In this document: positions 8,650 through 16,572 of the stretch, piece after piece
How the letters are laid out: each line of letters begins with the position of its first letter
Numbering within the stretch: the stretch's first letter is position 1
Assembly: GCF_029024965.1 (NCBI RefSeq)
Contig: NZ_CP118982.1
Span: 2,542,001-2,606,000, forward strand
Origin: Staphylococcus equorum
GTDB taxonomy: Bacteria > Bacillota > Bacilli > Staphylococcales > Staphylococcaceae
Direction: 5' to 3'
Length of the DNA stretch: 64,000 bases
Translations under genes and position numbers: made by a program
The notes under the pieces: model-generated
The model's database searches: none
What the model saw: the letters and a program-made list of their open reading frames with translations, nothing else
What the model was told of the DNA's origin: nothing

Positions 8650-9945
8650 TTACTCCTCACTCTTTGATTTTTCTTGTTCTTTTCTAAAATAACCATTGTC
8701 CAATACTTTAAAGAATGGTAACCAAATTAAGAACGTAACAATTAAATTAAATAGCTGTAATACTGCACCTTGCCAAGCGTTTCCTGTAGCTAAATATCCA
8801 CTTATGAAAATAGGAGTTGTCCAAGGAACAATGACGCCAGAAGGTTTAGGTACCAATCCTAATCCCATAGAAAAATAAGTTATTATAGTTACTACGACTG
8901 GAGCAATAATCCATGGTACAAGTATAATTGGATTCATTATTACTGGTAATCCAAATAATATCGGTTCGTTTACATTGAAAATAGAAGCTGGGGCGCCTAA
9001 CTTCCCAATTTCTTTGTTTTGCTGACTTCTGGAAACAATAAATATCAATATAATGACTACCATTGTGCCACCAGTACCGCCCATACCTACTAAGAATGTG
9101 TCTATAAATTGTTTGGTTATAATATTAGGCAACTCTTGATTTGCTTTAAATGCCTCTAAATTTTCGTTATTCAAAGAATACCAAATTGGATCAAATACAG
9201 TATTTACAATGATTTGGCCATGTAATCCGAAAAACCAAAATATTTGTATTAGAAGTACTGCAATAATTGTAGCCGTCAATCCGCTACCTAATTCTGTTAA
9301 TGGTTGTTGCAAAATTGTATAAATAAAGTTTTGTAATGTATCGAAAGGTGTAAAAGAAATTAATATTCTAACGATTAATATCACCGAAAGTGTTACCGAA
9401 ATAGGAATTAAAGCACTGAATGATTTGGCCACTTGAGTTAGTACACCATTAGGCATTTTAATTGCTATCTCTTTCCGACATAGATAACTGTAAATTTCAC
9501 ACGAAATAATAGACACAAAAATACCTAAGAACATACCTTTTGCCCCTAAAATCTCGACCGGTATGACGCCTTCCGTTTTTTCAAAAACTTGAGGTGTTAA
9601 AATCAAAACACTACTTAATGCTGTTACAGCGCCATAAATACCTTCAAATCCATTTTTCTCTGTCAGCTTATAACCAATACCTATAATTACATATAGCCCC
9701 ATTATAGAGAGCGTGGACTCTGAATCTGGTCCAACCATAGCTTGCCAAGCCGAAAATTGTGATTCAGATAATATTTTGTCTAAAAATGGAAAATTGGCTA
9801 TTACAATAAAAATTGAACCAAAAATAATTAAAGGTAAAGCAACCATAAATCCATCTCTTAAACTCGAAAGATACTTATTGTTATTCAAGTTATCTGCAAT
9901 TGGTAATAATATATCTTCTAGTTTTTCCATAAATTTATTTTCCAT
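8650..9945 (-). CDS. PTS cellobiose-type EIIC permease
   Basis: A 431-residue integral membrane permease with about ten hydrophobic segments and the typical family motifs GLHGQ and NEPILFG (sugar-binding loop). The product lies in the same operon as EIIB and EIIA. It transports and phosphorylates a beta-glucoside. Length and motifs fit the LicC/CelB group. The ATG follows EIIB by 9 bases. Confidence 0.94.
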   Translation of the reverse strand: MENKFMEKLEDILLPIADNLNNNKYLSSLRDGFMVALPLIIFGSIFIVIANFPFLDKILSESQFSAWQAMVGPDSESTLSIMGLYVIIGIGYKLTEKNGFEGIYGAVTALSSVLILTPQVFEKTEGVIPVEILGAKGMFLGIFVSIISCEIYSYLCRKEIAIKMPNGVLTQVAKSFSALIPISVTLSVILIVRILISFTPFDTLQNFIYTILQQPLTELGSGLTATIIAVLLIQIFWFFGLHGQIIVNTVFDPIWYSLNNENLEAFKANQELPNIITKQFIDTFLVGMGGTGGTMVVIILIFIVSRSQQNKEIGKLGAPASIFNVNEPILFGLPVIMNPIILVPWIIAPVVVTIITYFSMGLGLVPKPSGVIVPWTTPIFISGYLATGNAWQGAVLQLFNLIVTFLIWLPFFKVLDNGYFRKEQEKSKSEE

Positions 9946-9954
9946 ATGGTTTCA

Positions 9955-10278
9955 CTACTTTCCTATTAAATTTAGTGATTGCTTTAATACACCATCACCA
10001 TCAATACGCCCATATGCAACAGTATCAATAATATCAATAGGAATTTCGATATTGTTTTCTTTAGCGTATTTTTCAAATTTTCGCTTCATGAATCTCATTT
10101 GCGGACCAATTAATAACACGTCATAGTTATCTAATTTTGAAAAAGCATTATCACTTGATACTGCTTCAATGTTAACTTCAATATCAGCACTTTCTGCTGC
10201 CTCTTTCATCTTGGTAACTAATAAACTTGTAGACATCCCTGCGGAACATGATAATAAAATATTTTTGATATAAATCAT
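9955..10278 (-). CDS. PTS cellobiose-type EIIB component
   Basis: A 107-residue EIIB with the phosphocysteine loop ILLSCSAGMSTSLL (Cys11). It is the first gene of the beta-glucoside operon. The only ATG in place, at 10278, directly abuts GAAGGG with no spacer, an unusual arrangement. The family normally begins at about MKNILL, which here would be an ATC codon three residues later. The start is therefore less certain than the gene. Confidence 0.92.
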   Translation of the reverse strand: MIYIKNILLSCSAGMSTSLLVTKMKEAAESADIEVNIEAVSSDNAFSKLDNYDVLLIGPQMRFMKRKFEKYAKENNIEIPIDIIDTVAYGRIDGDGVLKQSLNLIGK

Positions 10279-10306
10279 CCCTTCTGTTTGTTTATCAAAC
10301 TATACT

Positions 10307-10322
10307 ATGTATGCGCTTACAC
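10307..10322 (-). promoter_or_regulatory. Catabolite-responsive element (cre) upstream of the PTS operon
   Basis: On the minus strand GTGTAAGCGCATACAT fits the WTGNAARCGNWWWCAW cre consensus except for its first base. It overlaps the likely promoter (TTGTCC and, 17 bases on, TACATA) about 30 bases before the EIIB start, so CcpA should repress the operon when preferred sugars are present. Confidence 0.85.
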
Positions 10323-10428
10323 ATTAATGGACAATTTTTTCTTTACTATAGGAAAATGAGTTTAATAATCTAGAAAGATTATATTATCTTGGTGTTTTGT
10401 TTATATAACTTTAAAGAGTAAAATTATT

Positions 10429-10470
10429 ATAAAAACCGTTTTACTATTAGAAATAGCAAAACGGTTAAGG
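10429..10470 (-). terminator. Intrinsic terminator after the 79-residue membrane gene
   Basis: On the minus strand AACCGTTTTGCTATT and AATAGTAAAACGGTT pair, followed by TTTAT. Confidence 0.85.
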
Positions 10471-10484
10471 GTTTAAACTTTTCA

Positions 10485-10724
10485 TTATTTTATTTTTTTC
10501 AAAAGAAAGGATGCTAAAGCACAGATAATTGTCACCCAAAGTAGGATACTAAATACGATAGCATTGCTCCCACTTATTGTGATACCCGTATTAAAATTTC
10601 CGTTAGGGTCACTTTCTATATAGAAATTTGCGCCAAATACAAATAGTAAGGCAATAAAAGATACAATGCCAACTACATCAAACAATAATTTAATATAAGG
10701 ATATTTAATATTTTTAGCTATCAT
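10485..10724 (-). CDS. Small two-helix membrane protein (79 residues)
   Basis: The ATG at 10724 is chosen because AAGGA lies 8 bases upstream; the in-frame ATG at 10754 has no such site. The 79-residue product (opening MIAKNIKYPYIKLLFDVVG) has two membrane helices with an extracytoplasmic loop rich in Asn, Gly and Ser, and a basic C-terminus (LLKKIK). No named family was recognised. Single-gene unit with its own terminator. Confidence 0.65.
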   Translation of the reverse strand: MIAKNIKYPYIKLLFDVVGIVSFIALLFVFGANFYIESDPNGNFNTGITISGSNAIVFSILLWVTIICALASFLLKKIK

Positions 10725-10868
10725 GTGACCATTCCTTACTTTAGTTTTATTCACTGCCCTAGATTAAAAAGCTACTATACTTTTATTTAATTTTAATATA
10801 TCATAAAAATTTTAATTGTGATATTATATTACTCAATTGTTTTTTTATTTTTTTAGGAGGCTTTTACT

Positions 10869-10940
10869 ATGGAGTTAATAGTTGCCATCATAGTTGGTTT
10901 ACTTATAGGGTTTTATTATCATAAAAAAAGAAGTATTTGA
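10869..10940 (+). CDS. 23-residue membrane peptide, coupled to the next gene
   Basis: A strong TTTTAGGAGG site lies 8 bases before ATG at 10869. The peptide MELIVAIIVGLLIGFYYHKK plus RSI is one hydrophobic helix with a basic tail. Its TGA overlaps the TTG start of a 44-residue reading, so the two would be translationally coupled. Too short for family assignment; it resembles small membrane peptides or type I toxin-like peptides in layout only. Confidence 0.5.
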   Translation: MELIVAIIVGLLIGFYYHKKRSI

Positions 10941-11071
10941 CTGTAAAAGATTGGTTTTTTGGCTTATTCGTTATACTAATAGCTGTAATTATAACTAGCG
11001 GCTTTATGCACATAGACGCTTTAGTGGAAGGGTTTCAAGATGGTATAAAAGAAGACGTAGACCTAAAATAA
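10937..11071 (+). CDS. 44-residue membrane protein translated from an overlapping TTG
   Basis: TTG at 10937 overlaps the TGA of the upstream 23-codon gene by two bases. The product (opening LTVKDWFFGLFVILIAVIIT in the raw frame) has one membrane helix followed by an acidic soluble tail, EGFQDGIKEDVDLK. The pair may instead be one small gene broken by a frameshift: a helix-basic loop-helix-acidic tail would result. I do not recognise either part. Confidence 0.45.
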   Translation: MTVKDWFFGLFVILIAVIITSGFMHIDALVEGFQDGIKEDVDLK

Positions 11072-11106
11072 GTTTGTAGCTAAAATATTGCATATAAAAC
11101 TACAAA

Positions 11107-11150
11107 AGGAAACAACACGATCCGAAGACTATAGGTTGAGTCCGTTTCCT
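11107..11150 (+). ncRNA. Structured element with GAYTAYAGGYT loop motif, copy 1
   Basis: AGGAAAC (11107-11113) pairs with GTTTCCT (11144-11150) around a loop holding CGAAGACTATAGGTTGAG. The same loop motif within a different stem recurs at 15704-15745 and 52521-52573. A further small hairpin ACTC-GAGT follows. The shared motif suggests one RNA element family. Strand is assumed from the motif orientation, and function is unknown. Confidence 0.4.
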
Positions 11151-11173
11151 ACTCAAGTGAGTCTAAGAATATA

Positions 11174-11216
11174 AAATAGCTGTTAGATATCACAAAGATA
11201 TCTAACAGCTATTTTT
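11174..11216. terminator. Strong bidirectional terminator before the LysM amidase
   Basis: AATAGCTGTTAGATATC and GATATCTAACAGCTATT pair perfectly, with T and A runs outside. It serves the minus-strand amidase gene and any plus-strand transcript from the small genes. Confidence 0.9.
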
Positions 11217-11239
11217 AACATTCATTAAACATTATAAGG

Positions 11240-12541
11240 CTATTTTATTTTTAAAATTTGTCCTGTTTTAATGCTATTTGAATCTAGATTATTATCGGAT
11301 TTTATTTTACTCACTGTTGTATCTTGTTCTTTAGCGATACTATACAAGGTATCATCTTTTTCAACGGTATATGTTTTAACTAAGTAGAGTGTTTGCCCTT
11401 TACTGATATTATTCGTTTCAAGATTATTCCATTTTTTGAGATCTTCAATACTCACTTTGCTTCTTTTAGAAATATTGTATAAAGTGTCACCTTCGACTAC
11501 TTTATGTGTATCACCTGAAATACTATCGTCATTACTATCAGGGTCCGTCAATTTCAATGTTTGACCGACGGATAATGTATTATCGTTTAAGTCATTCCAT
11601 TTTTTAATATTATCAATTGTTACGCCACTTCTCTTAGATATACTATACAATGTATCGCCTTTAACTACTTTATAAGTAGAACCTGTAATGGCATCGTCAT
11701 CTTCGCCACCTAATTCTTTATAGTGTTTCTGAACTAAACTATAAAATTGATTCATGTTATAGCCCCATTGGTTAAAATAACCTACAGGGTCAGTATGGTT
11801 TGTCCCACCCCAGTATTGACTAACTGCATTATGACTAATAATTGTTCCAGTTCCTTGATTATTATCTGCAAGTGAAGGTTGTAGTCCGTTTTGTTTTAAC
11901 ATTTTAGCAGTCAAATAAGCTTGGTTGTTCACAGACTTAGAAAAACCATCAAATGTGTTAGATCTTGTTAATTCTATTTGATAAAAATATGGGTTAGCAT
12001 TCGCTCCGGCGCCCCATGCTAAATAGTCGCTTGGCGCTGTTTGTATAATTTTGTCGCTACCTGCATATGCGTGAACAAAGGCATTATTGTAGTTATTATA
12101 CATGTAATTTACTTCACCATCGATTGTACTATTAGGGTTTGCAGTTTCATGAATAACGACACCGATGAATTTCCCTGATTTATAATTATATTTTGGTAAA
12201 TTATTCATACGAGAATCTTGCACTATTTTTGCAGGTTCTATGTTGTTATTGTCTATGTATGTATTAACGTCTTGGTACGCTCTATTTGCAAATGTACTCA
12301 TTTCTACTGAATTATGTTCTGCAACTTTATCATGTAGCTTCAAATCCCCTGCCGTTAACTGTTCTTTCAAAGCTTGCGGACTCATTTTTTGTGCTTTTTC
12401 AAAATCTATTGCCTTACTTGTATTTTCATTTTTAGTTTCTTCTGCACTCTTATTAGAATTATCTTCTTGTGCGGTTGCAACTGTACTACTTAACAATAAA
12501 CTTGTGGCTAACATTAATGACAAACTTACCCTATACTTCAT
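11240..12541 (-). CDS. Secreted N-acetylmuramoyl-L-alanine amidase with three LysM repeats
   Basis: A 433-residue cell-wall hydrolase. Residues 1-25 are a signal peptide (cleavage near VATA-QE). Residues 26-110 form a Lys/Glu-rich linker. Residues about 120-275 are a zinc-dependent Amidase_2 domain with His131 (VVIHETAN), Glu190 and His249 (NHTDP), close to the AmiA domain of staphylococcal Atl. Three LysM repeats lie at about 290-332, 347-388 and 390-433, each with GDTLYSI or a close variant. It would cut the bond between muramic acid and stem peptide at the cell surface, bound by LysM. It is a monocistronic gene. LysM at the C-terminus differs from Sle1/Aaa, which has LysM first. Confidence 0.92.
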   Translation of the reverse strand: MKYRVSLSLMLATSLLLSSTVATAQEDNSNKSAEETKNENTSKAIDFEKAQKMSPQALKEQLTAGDLKLHDKVAEHNSVEMSTFANRAYQDVNTYIDNNNIEPAKIVQDSRMNNLPKYNYKSGKFIGVVIHETANPNSTIDGEVNYMYNNYNNAFVHAYAGSDKIIQTAPSDYLAWGAGANANPYFYQIELTRSNTFDGFSKSVNNQAYLTAKMLKQNGLQPSLADNNQGTGTIISHNAVSQYWGGTNHTDPVGYFNQWGYNMNQFYSLVQKHYKELGGEDDDAITGSTYKVVKGDTLYSISKRSGVTIDNIKKWNDLNDNTLSVGQTLKLTDPDSNDDSISGDTHKVVEGDTLYNISKRSKVSIEDLKKWNNLETNNISKGQTLYLVKTYTVEKDDTLYSIAKEQDTTVSKIKSDNNLDSNSIKTGQILKIK

Positions 12542-12720
12542 AACACCATCTCCTATTTCAAAAATTTAAAAACACGACACTATATAAATATCTATTCCTT
12601 GCACAACACCTTATTGTCTCATCTTATAATATTATAAGATTATTTACAAAACATAGTTTTATTTTATGCTATTATTTCAAATATTTTTATATAGTCATAA
12701 TCATTATTTTGATTTTCGCA

Positions 12721-12752
12721 CAAAAAAGCTACTACCTTAAAAGGCAGCAGCT
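12721..12752 (-). terminator. Terminator after the 62-residue membrane gene
   Basis: On the minus strand AGCTGCTGCCTT and AAGGTAGTAGCTTTTTT form a hairpin with a T run. Confidence 0.75.
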
Positions 12753-12757
12753 TATAT

Positions 12758-12946
12758 TCAAATGTCCATAAACACACTAGATAAAATAGCAACCAATGCG
12801 ACTACGAGTACCAATACTAAAAGTGAATCAATTCGTTTTTGGTTACGTTCATTCATAGGTTTTCTAAATTCTTTTAATGCGAAAAATCCTGTAATTAATA
12901 CAATAACTAAACACAATAAATGAAATACCAACGCTAATACTTCCAT
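12758..12946 (-). CDS. Small two-helix membrane protein (62 residues)
   Basis: The ATG at 12946 has GGAG 8 bases upstream; two earlier in-frame codons sit on the binding site itself. The 62-residue product has helices at about 5-25 and 42-60, joined by a basic loop FRKPMNERNQKR on the cytoplasmic side. Unrecognised family; similar tiny membrane proteins are common in staphylococci. It forms a single unit with its own terminator. Confidence 0.65.
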   Translation of the reverse strand: MEVLALVFHLLCLVIVLITGFFALKEFRKPMNERNQKRIDSLLVLVLVVALVAILSSVFMDI

Positions 12947-13195
12947 TATCATCACTCCAAACTTGAAATAATTAAGTTTGTTGCTTTAAATCTTCTTATA
13001 TTATTTAGACTTTTCATGTACAAAGCCTTCCCGATTCGATATGTTACGATTTATATTTCACAGTTACAAAAAACAAAGATTAATTTATATTCTTTTTATT
13101 CAATTACCCCTTTTTCGACGATTAGAAACAAATATCACTCGTTCATCTAGCATATGTAATAATAAAATTCTCCACTATAATTAACACTACAAAAA

Positions 13196-13228
13196 TAACC
13201 CCGTAAGCCTAAGCTTACGGGGTTTTCA
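13196..13228 (-). terminator. Terminator of the rpsF-ssb-rpsR operon
   Basis: AACCCCGTAAGCTTAGGCTTACGGGGTT hairpin directly after rpsR, with a T run on the minus strand. Confidence 0.9.
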
Positions 13229-13241
13229 GATACAATATCTA

Positions 13242-13484
13242 TTATTGTTCTTCTTTAACATATGGTAATAATGCCATATGACGAGAACGTTTAATAGCTA
13301 ATGTCAACATACGTTGATATTTAGCTGAAGTACCTGTTACACGACGTGGTAAAATTTTACCGCGTTCTGAGATAAAACGTTTTAATAAGTCTGTGTCTTT
13401 ATAGTCGATGTGTGTAATTCCGTTTGCTGTGAAATAACAAACTTTTTTACGACGACGTCCGCCTCTTCTTGGTCCACCTGCCAT
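13242..13484 (-). CDS. rpsR: 30S ribosomal protein S18
   Basis: An 80-residue bS18 protein with the basic N-terminus [16 protein letters not shown] and the conserved core [20 protein letters not shown]. It partners S6 in the 30S platform. Last gene of the rpsF-ssb-rpsR operon, preceded by AGGGAGG. Confidence 0.98.
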   Translation of the reverse strand: MAGGPRRGGRRRKKVCYFTANGITHIDYKDTDLLKRFISERGKILPRRVTGTSAKYQRMLTLAIKRSRHMALLPYVKEEQ

Positions 13485-13535
13485 GGTAACTGCCTCCCTT
13501 TTTATGATATTTTCTTATTTATATACGCTATATAA

Positions 13536-14069
13536 TTAGAATGGTAAGTCATCATCACTAATATCAATTGGTCCGTTTGCATTTGCAAATGGATTATCCG
13601 ATTGATTATTTTTGTTTGATGAATTGTTGTTATAATTATTGTTGTTGTTTTGGTTATTGTTTTGATAAGATGACGTATTTTGACCTGATTGTTGTCCGCC
13701 AAAGTTTTGGAAATTGTTATTTCCTTCTTGGGCATGACGTTGGTTTTGGTTTTTAGGTTCAAGGAATTGAACACTATCACAAACCACTTCAGTTACAAAT
13801 ATACGACGACCTTCTTGGTTTTCGTAGCTACGTGATTGAATGCGACCGTCAACGCCAGCTAAACTACCTTTGAATAAGTAGTTATTAACATTATCTGCTT
13901 GTTTTCTAAAAACGACACAGTTAATGAAATCTGCTTCGCGTTCCCCTTGCGCATTTGTAAACGTACGGTTTACTGCTAGAGTAAAAGTCGCAACACTCAC
14001 GCCTGAGGGTGTTGTTCTATATTCTGGATCTTTCGTTAAACGACCGACTAAAACAACTCTATTTATCAT
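13536..14069 (-). CDS. ssb: Single-stranded DNA-binding protein
   Basis: A 177-residue SSB. An OB fold occupies about 1-110 (opening [16 protein letters not shown]), followed by an Asn/Gln-rich disordered linker and the acidic C-terminal tip DDDLPF that recruits replication and repair partners. The low-complexity linker creates long false readings in other frames. Middle gene of the operon between rpsF and rpsR. Confidence 0.98.
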   Translation of the reverse strand: MINRVVLVGRLTKDPEYRTTPSGVSVATFTLAVNRTFTNAQGEREADFINCVVFRKQADNVNNYLFKGSLAGVDGRIQSRSYENQEGRRIFVTEVVCDSVQFLEPKNQNQRHAQEGNNNFQNFGGQQSGQNTSSYQNNNQNNNNNYNNNSSNKNNQSDNPFANANGPIDISDDDLPF

Positions 14070-14088
14070 TTAAACGAACCCCCAATTA

Positions 14089-14394
14089 TTATTTTTTAGT
14101 CTTATCTTCGTCTGCACGAATTACGATATAACGGATGATATCATCGTTGATTTTAGCTAAACGTTGGAATTCATCAGTAGCTTCATTGTCTTCAGCTTGG
14201 ATACGTACTAAGTTGTAATAACCTTCACTGAAATCATTAATTTCATAAGCTAAACGACGTTTACCCCAATCTTTAACTTCTAAAGCCTCTGATCCGTTAG
14301 AAGATAAAATACCGTTGAAACGTTCAACGACAGCTTTTTTAGCATCTTCTTCAATGTTCGGACGAACGATGTACATAACTTCATATGTTCTCAT
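14089..14394 (-). CDS. rpsF: 30S ribosomal protein S6
   Basis: A 101-residue bS6 with the typical opening [20 protein letters not shown] and [10 protein letters not shown]. It binds S18 on the 30S platform. First gene of the operon; its ribosome binding site lies in a probable S6:S18 autoregulatory hairpin. Confidence 0.98.
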   Translation of the reverse strand: MRTYEVMYIVRPNIEEDAKKAVVERFNGILSSNGSEALEVKDWGKRRLAYEINDFSEGYYNLVRIQAEDNEATDEFQRLAKINDDIIRYIVIRADEDKTKK

Positions 14395-14404
14395 TTATAA
14401 TTGC

Positions 14405-14451
14405 ACCTCCTTGTGGTCTATGCGGCTCATCATCATATGTGATAAGCAAGG
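14405..14451 (-). promoter_or_regulatory. Probable S6:S18-binding leader of rpsF
   Basis: On the minus strand CCTTG (14451-14447) can pair with CAAGG (14413-14409), which is part of the ribosome binding site CAAGGAGG. The enclosed segment holds TCAC-ATATGATGATGA and GAGCCGCATAGACCA. The CCG trinucleotide next to a stem that hides the start signal is the hallmark of the known S6:S18 leader, by which the protein complex shuts off its own operon. Confidence 0.65.
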
Positions 14452-14543
14452 AATAATTTTCATTACTCACAATCAAGAATTATAGCACAGCGCATCACAT
14501 TTTACAATGGTTATTGTACTGCTATAATCTAAAAAATATCAAA

Positions 14544-14561
14544 ATGTTTCATATGAAACAT
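14544..14561. promoter_or_regulatory. parS-like palindrome
   Basis: ATGTTTCATATGAAACAT is a perfect 18-base palindrome. Its core TGTTTCATATGAAACA equals the Firmicute parS sequence TGTTTCACGTGAAACA except that the central CG is TA. In other staphylococci a ParB-type gene lies beside mscS in this neighbourhood. It lies between rpsF and the GH25 gene. Binding by ParB is inferred; it could also be an operator. Confidence 0.5.
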
Positions 14562-14796
14562 GCTGTACAGTCACAATAAAATGCCTTTCAAATTTCTTGT
14601 AAAACGCTTTATGCTGATATTTAATATTTAAATTCTAAATAAAATTAATCTTAATAAAAAATTGATCATATAAGATATAAGGTTGATAAATCTTTTTAAT
14701 TCTAATAGCATACAATTTGAGTTCGTTTTTTATAATTATAAACTTATTTAGCACCTAGCATTTTCAAAATATTAATTACATATAAAGGAGAATATT

Positions 14797-15591
14797 ATGG
14801 TTTCAGTAATCAAAAAAGGTTTAGTCACTGCAAGTGTATTATTTGCATCAACGTTAGCAATGAACGCAGCACACGCCGCTGGAGATACATCAAACCAAAA
14901 AGGAACGATGGGGTATGGCTATCAACAATACATTGAAAAACACCCTGAAAAATCATCCAAACAAAGTTCAAGTGAAGTACAATCTGAAGCAAGCACAACA
15001 CAATCTGGCGAACGTGTTCTAGACATTTCAGAATGGCAAGGCGACTTAACTGAACAAGAAGTTATAGACCTTAAAGCTAATTATGACTTCATCATCATTC
15101 GTGCTCAATACGGCTCTGAAAAAGTGGATGCTTCATTGGAACACAATTCAGCTTTATTAGACAAACACGGCTTGGACTTTGGCGTATATTCTTATAGTAT
15201 GTATGAAAATCCTGAAGATGCACGCTACGAAGCTCAAACATTATACAACCGTGCACCTAAAGCTAGCTTTTACATCAATGATTTTGAACAAGATACAGTC
15301 ACTTCAGGTACTTCAGAAGAAAGTACATCTGCATGGTATGATGAAATGAAAAGTTTAGCTGGTAACAAGAAAGTACTATTCTATTCTTATGAAAATTTCA
15401 TGAAGGAACATGCTTCAGAATCAGTAGGTGAATATGACGGTTATTGGATCGCTAACTACAATCCTGATCAACCTGCTAGTGAACATGTCTTATGGCAATA
15501 TACTGATAGTTACGCATCACCTGAACTAGACCAAAATGTCGATGCAAACTACACTGGTCCAGGTGTCGATACATCATGGTTCACATCTTAA
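14797..15591 (+). CDS. Secreted GH25-type lysozyme
   Basis: A 264-residue secreted protein with a signal peptide (about 1-27, cleaved after AAHA), a Ser/Gln-rich linker (about 28-75), and a GH25 muramidase-fold domain starting RVLDISEWQGDL. The first catalytic Asp of the family is in LDISEWQG, and the central pair is in FYINDFEQD. The C-terminal WQYTDS and VDANY also fit the family. It would cut the glycan backbone of peptidoglycan at the surface. AAAGGAG precedes the ATG by 7 bases. No wall-binding domain is seen. Monocistronic; adjacent to the peptide cluster but not co-oriented with it. Confidence 0.88.
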   Translation: MVSVIKKGLVTASVLFASTLAMNAAHAAGDTSNQKGTMGYGYQQYIEKHPEKSSKQSSSEVQSEASTTQSGERVLDISEWQGDLTEQEVIDLKANYDFIIIRAQYGSEKVDASLEHNSALLDKHGLDFGVYSYSMYENPEDARYEAQTLYNRAPKASFYINDFEQDTVTSGTSEESTSAWYDEMKSLAGNKKVLFYSYENFMKEHASESVGEYDGYWIANYNPDQPASEHVLWQYTDSYASPELDQNVDANYTGPGVDTSWFTS

Positions 15592-15703
15592 ATTTATATA
15601 CTTTAAAATATATTAGCTCATACATCACAACTGTTCAAGTTGGTTGTATGAGGTTCATTTAAATAACGACAACGATTTAGCCAACTCCAGACTCGTTAAT
15701 AAA

Positions 15704-15745
15704 GCATTAGTCGAAGATTACAGGCTGACGTGCACAAACTAATGC
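15704..15745 (+). ncRNA. Structured element with GAYTAYAGGYT loop motif, copy 2
   Basis: GCATTAGT (15704-15711) pairs with ACTAATGC (15738-15745) around CGAAGATTACAGGCTGAC. It lies 110 bases after the GH25 stop and 15 bases before a plus-strand terminator, so it is either the 3' end of the GH25 transcript or a small RNA with its own terminator. A hairpin CTCATACA-TTGTATGAG at 15614-15652 precedes it. Confidence 0.45.
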
Positions 15746-15760
15746 CAATGTCGACACTCT

Positions 15761-15796
15761 GAGACAATCTCTATAATAGAGATTGTCTTTTTTTAA
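15761..15796 (+). terminator. Intrinsic terminator downstream of GH25/structured element
   Basis: GACAATCTCT and AGAGATTGTC pair, followed by seven T on the plus strand. Confidence 0.9.
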
Positions 15797-15831
15797 AGCG
15801 TTAATTGAATATACTCTAATTTTATTGTAAG

Positions 15832-15869
15832 AAAAAAGACCAAACAACACGATGGGTTGTCCGGCCTCT
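15832..15869 (-). terminator. Terminator of PSM-like cluster 1
   Basis: On the minus strand GGCCGGACAAC and GTTGTTTGGTC pair around CCATCGT and are followed by TTTTTT. It lies about 100 bases after the last peptide gene of the cluster, like the terminator of cluster 2. Confidence 0.75.
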
Positions 15870-15969
15870 TATATATTTGAATTCAACGTTATAAGTCGTT
15901 AAATTAAAATGTATTTTGATTGGGTGTTAAAGAATCATAACCTTTAATTAGGGTACTTCTAAGTAACTT

Positions 15970-16029
15970 TTATACTGGTAAGATGCTTGATACTAAGTCT
16001 AAAACTGTTTGTAATAATCCGCCTAACAT
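15970..16029 (-). CDS. PSM-like peptide 1C (19 residues)
   Basis: AAGGAGG lies 6 bases before ATG at 16029. The product MLGGLLQTVLDLVSSILPV is an unprocessed-looking amphipathic helix without a leader sequence. Its counterpart in cluster 2 is MLGDIVQTILDLVSSILPL (14 of 19 identical). Size, lack of signal peptide and amphipathicity match phenol-soluble modulins, which act as surfactants and cytolysins exported by Pmt. It is acidic or neutral, unlike the cationic S. aureus PSM-alpha set. Confidence 0.8.
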   Translation of the reverse strand: MLGGLLQTVLDLVSSILPV

Positions 16030-16125
16030 AGTAACGCCTCCTTATTCTAAACATTGAATGTTGTTATTCTAATTGTTTAATCTAAGTGACACTTAAAATA
16101 TAAATGTTACACAAAATATCTCGTA

Positions 16126-16173
16126 TTATTTAAGTAATGCTTTAAAAATTAGTTCGATAATATTTTCTATCAT
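16126..16173 (-). CDS. PSM-like peptide 1B (15 residues)
   Basis: GGGAGGGG lies 6 bases before ATG at 16173. The product MIENIIELIFKALLK matches the cluster 2 peptide MIENIVELIFKSLLK at 13 of 15 positions. It has no signal peptide, and the charged residues (Glu3, Glu7, Lys11, Lys15) fall on one helical face. At 15 residues it is shorter than any PSM I know. Middle gene of a three-peptide operon. Confidence 0.78.
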   Translation of the reverse strand: MIENIIELIFKALLK

Positions 16174-16218
16174 AATCGAGCCCCTCCCATCACATAAACC
16201 TACTCACTATTTTTTTAA

Positions 16219-16275
16219 CTATTCTACTTGATCAAGGATTAATCCAAGAATTTGTTCTACTAGATTTGCTAACAT
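16219..16275 (-). CDS. PSM-like peptide 1A (18 residues)
   Basis: GGGGGTG lies about 7 bases before ATG at 16275. The product MLANLVEQILGLILDQVE differs from the cluster 2 peptide MLATLVEQILNLVLDQVE at three positions. It is amphipathic and acidic. First gene of the minus-strand cluster. Conservation of sequence, order and strong ribosome binding sites between two separate clusters argues that these tiny frames are real genes. Confidence 0.8.
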   Translation of the reverse strand: MLANLVEQILGLILDQVE

Positions 16276-16523
16276 ATGATGCACCCCCTTGAAGTGTCTA
16301 AATACAGACTAACATAAAACAAATTCCAATAAAATCATTTTGTGACCAAAAACAATATATTTACTAAAAGTTAACTTTAGTTTTACATAAATTAATTATT
16401 TAATGTACAATTCAATTGATTGTGCTTTTATTCACTAAATATTCTATCGCACTGTTCCCTATTTTAGCTTTATATAATTGTGTAAAATTCCACAAAATAC
16501 ACATTGTAGTTTTAGACAAAATA

Positions 16524-16563
16524 AAAAAGCCTTCTCATCACTATTTTATAATGAGAAGACTTC
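16524..16563 (-). terminator. Terminator after ychF
   Basis: On the minus strand GTCTTCTCATTATAA and the complementary ATGAGAAGGC form a hairpin followed by TTTTTT. Confidence 0.85.
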
Positions 16564-16572
16564 ATGCTTATC

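Noticed and set aside
13502..13780. 92-codon reading inside ssb
   Set aside because: It is a product of the Asn/Gln-rich repeats in the SSB linker, read in another frame.
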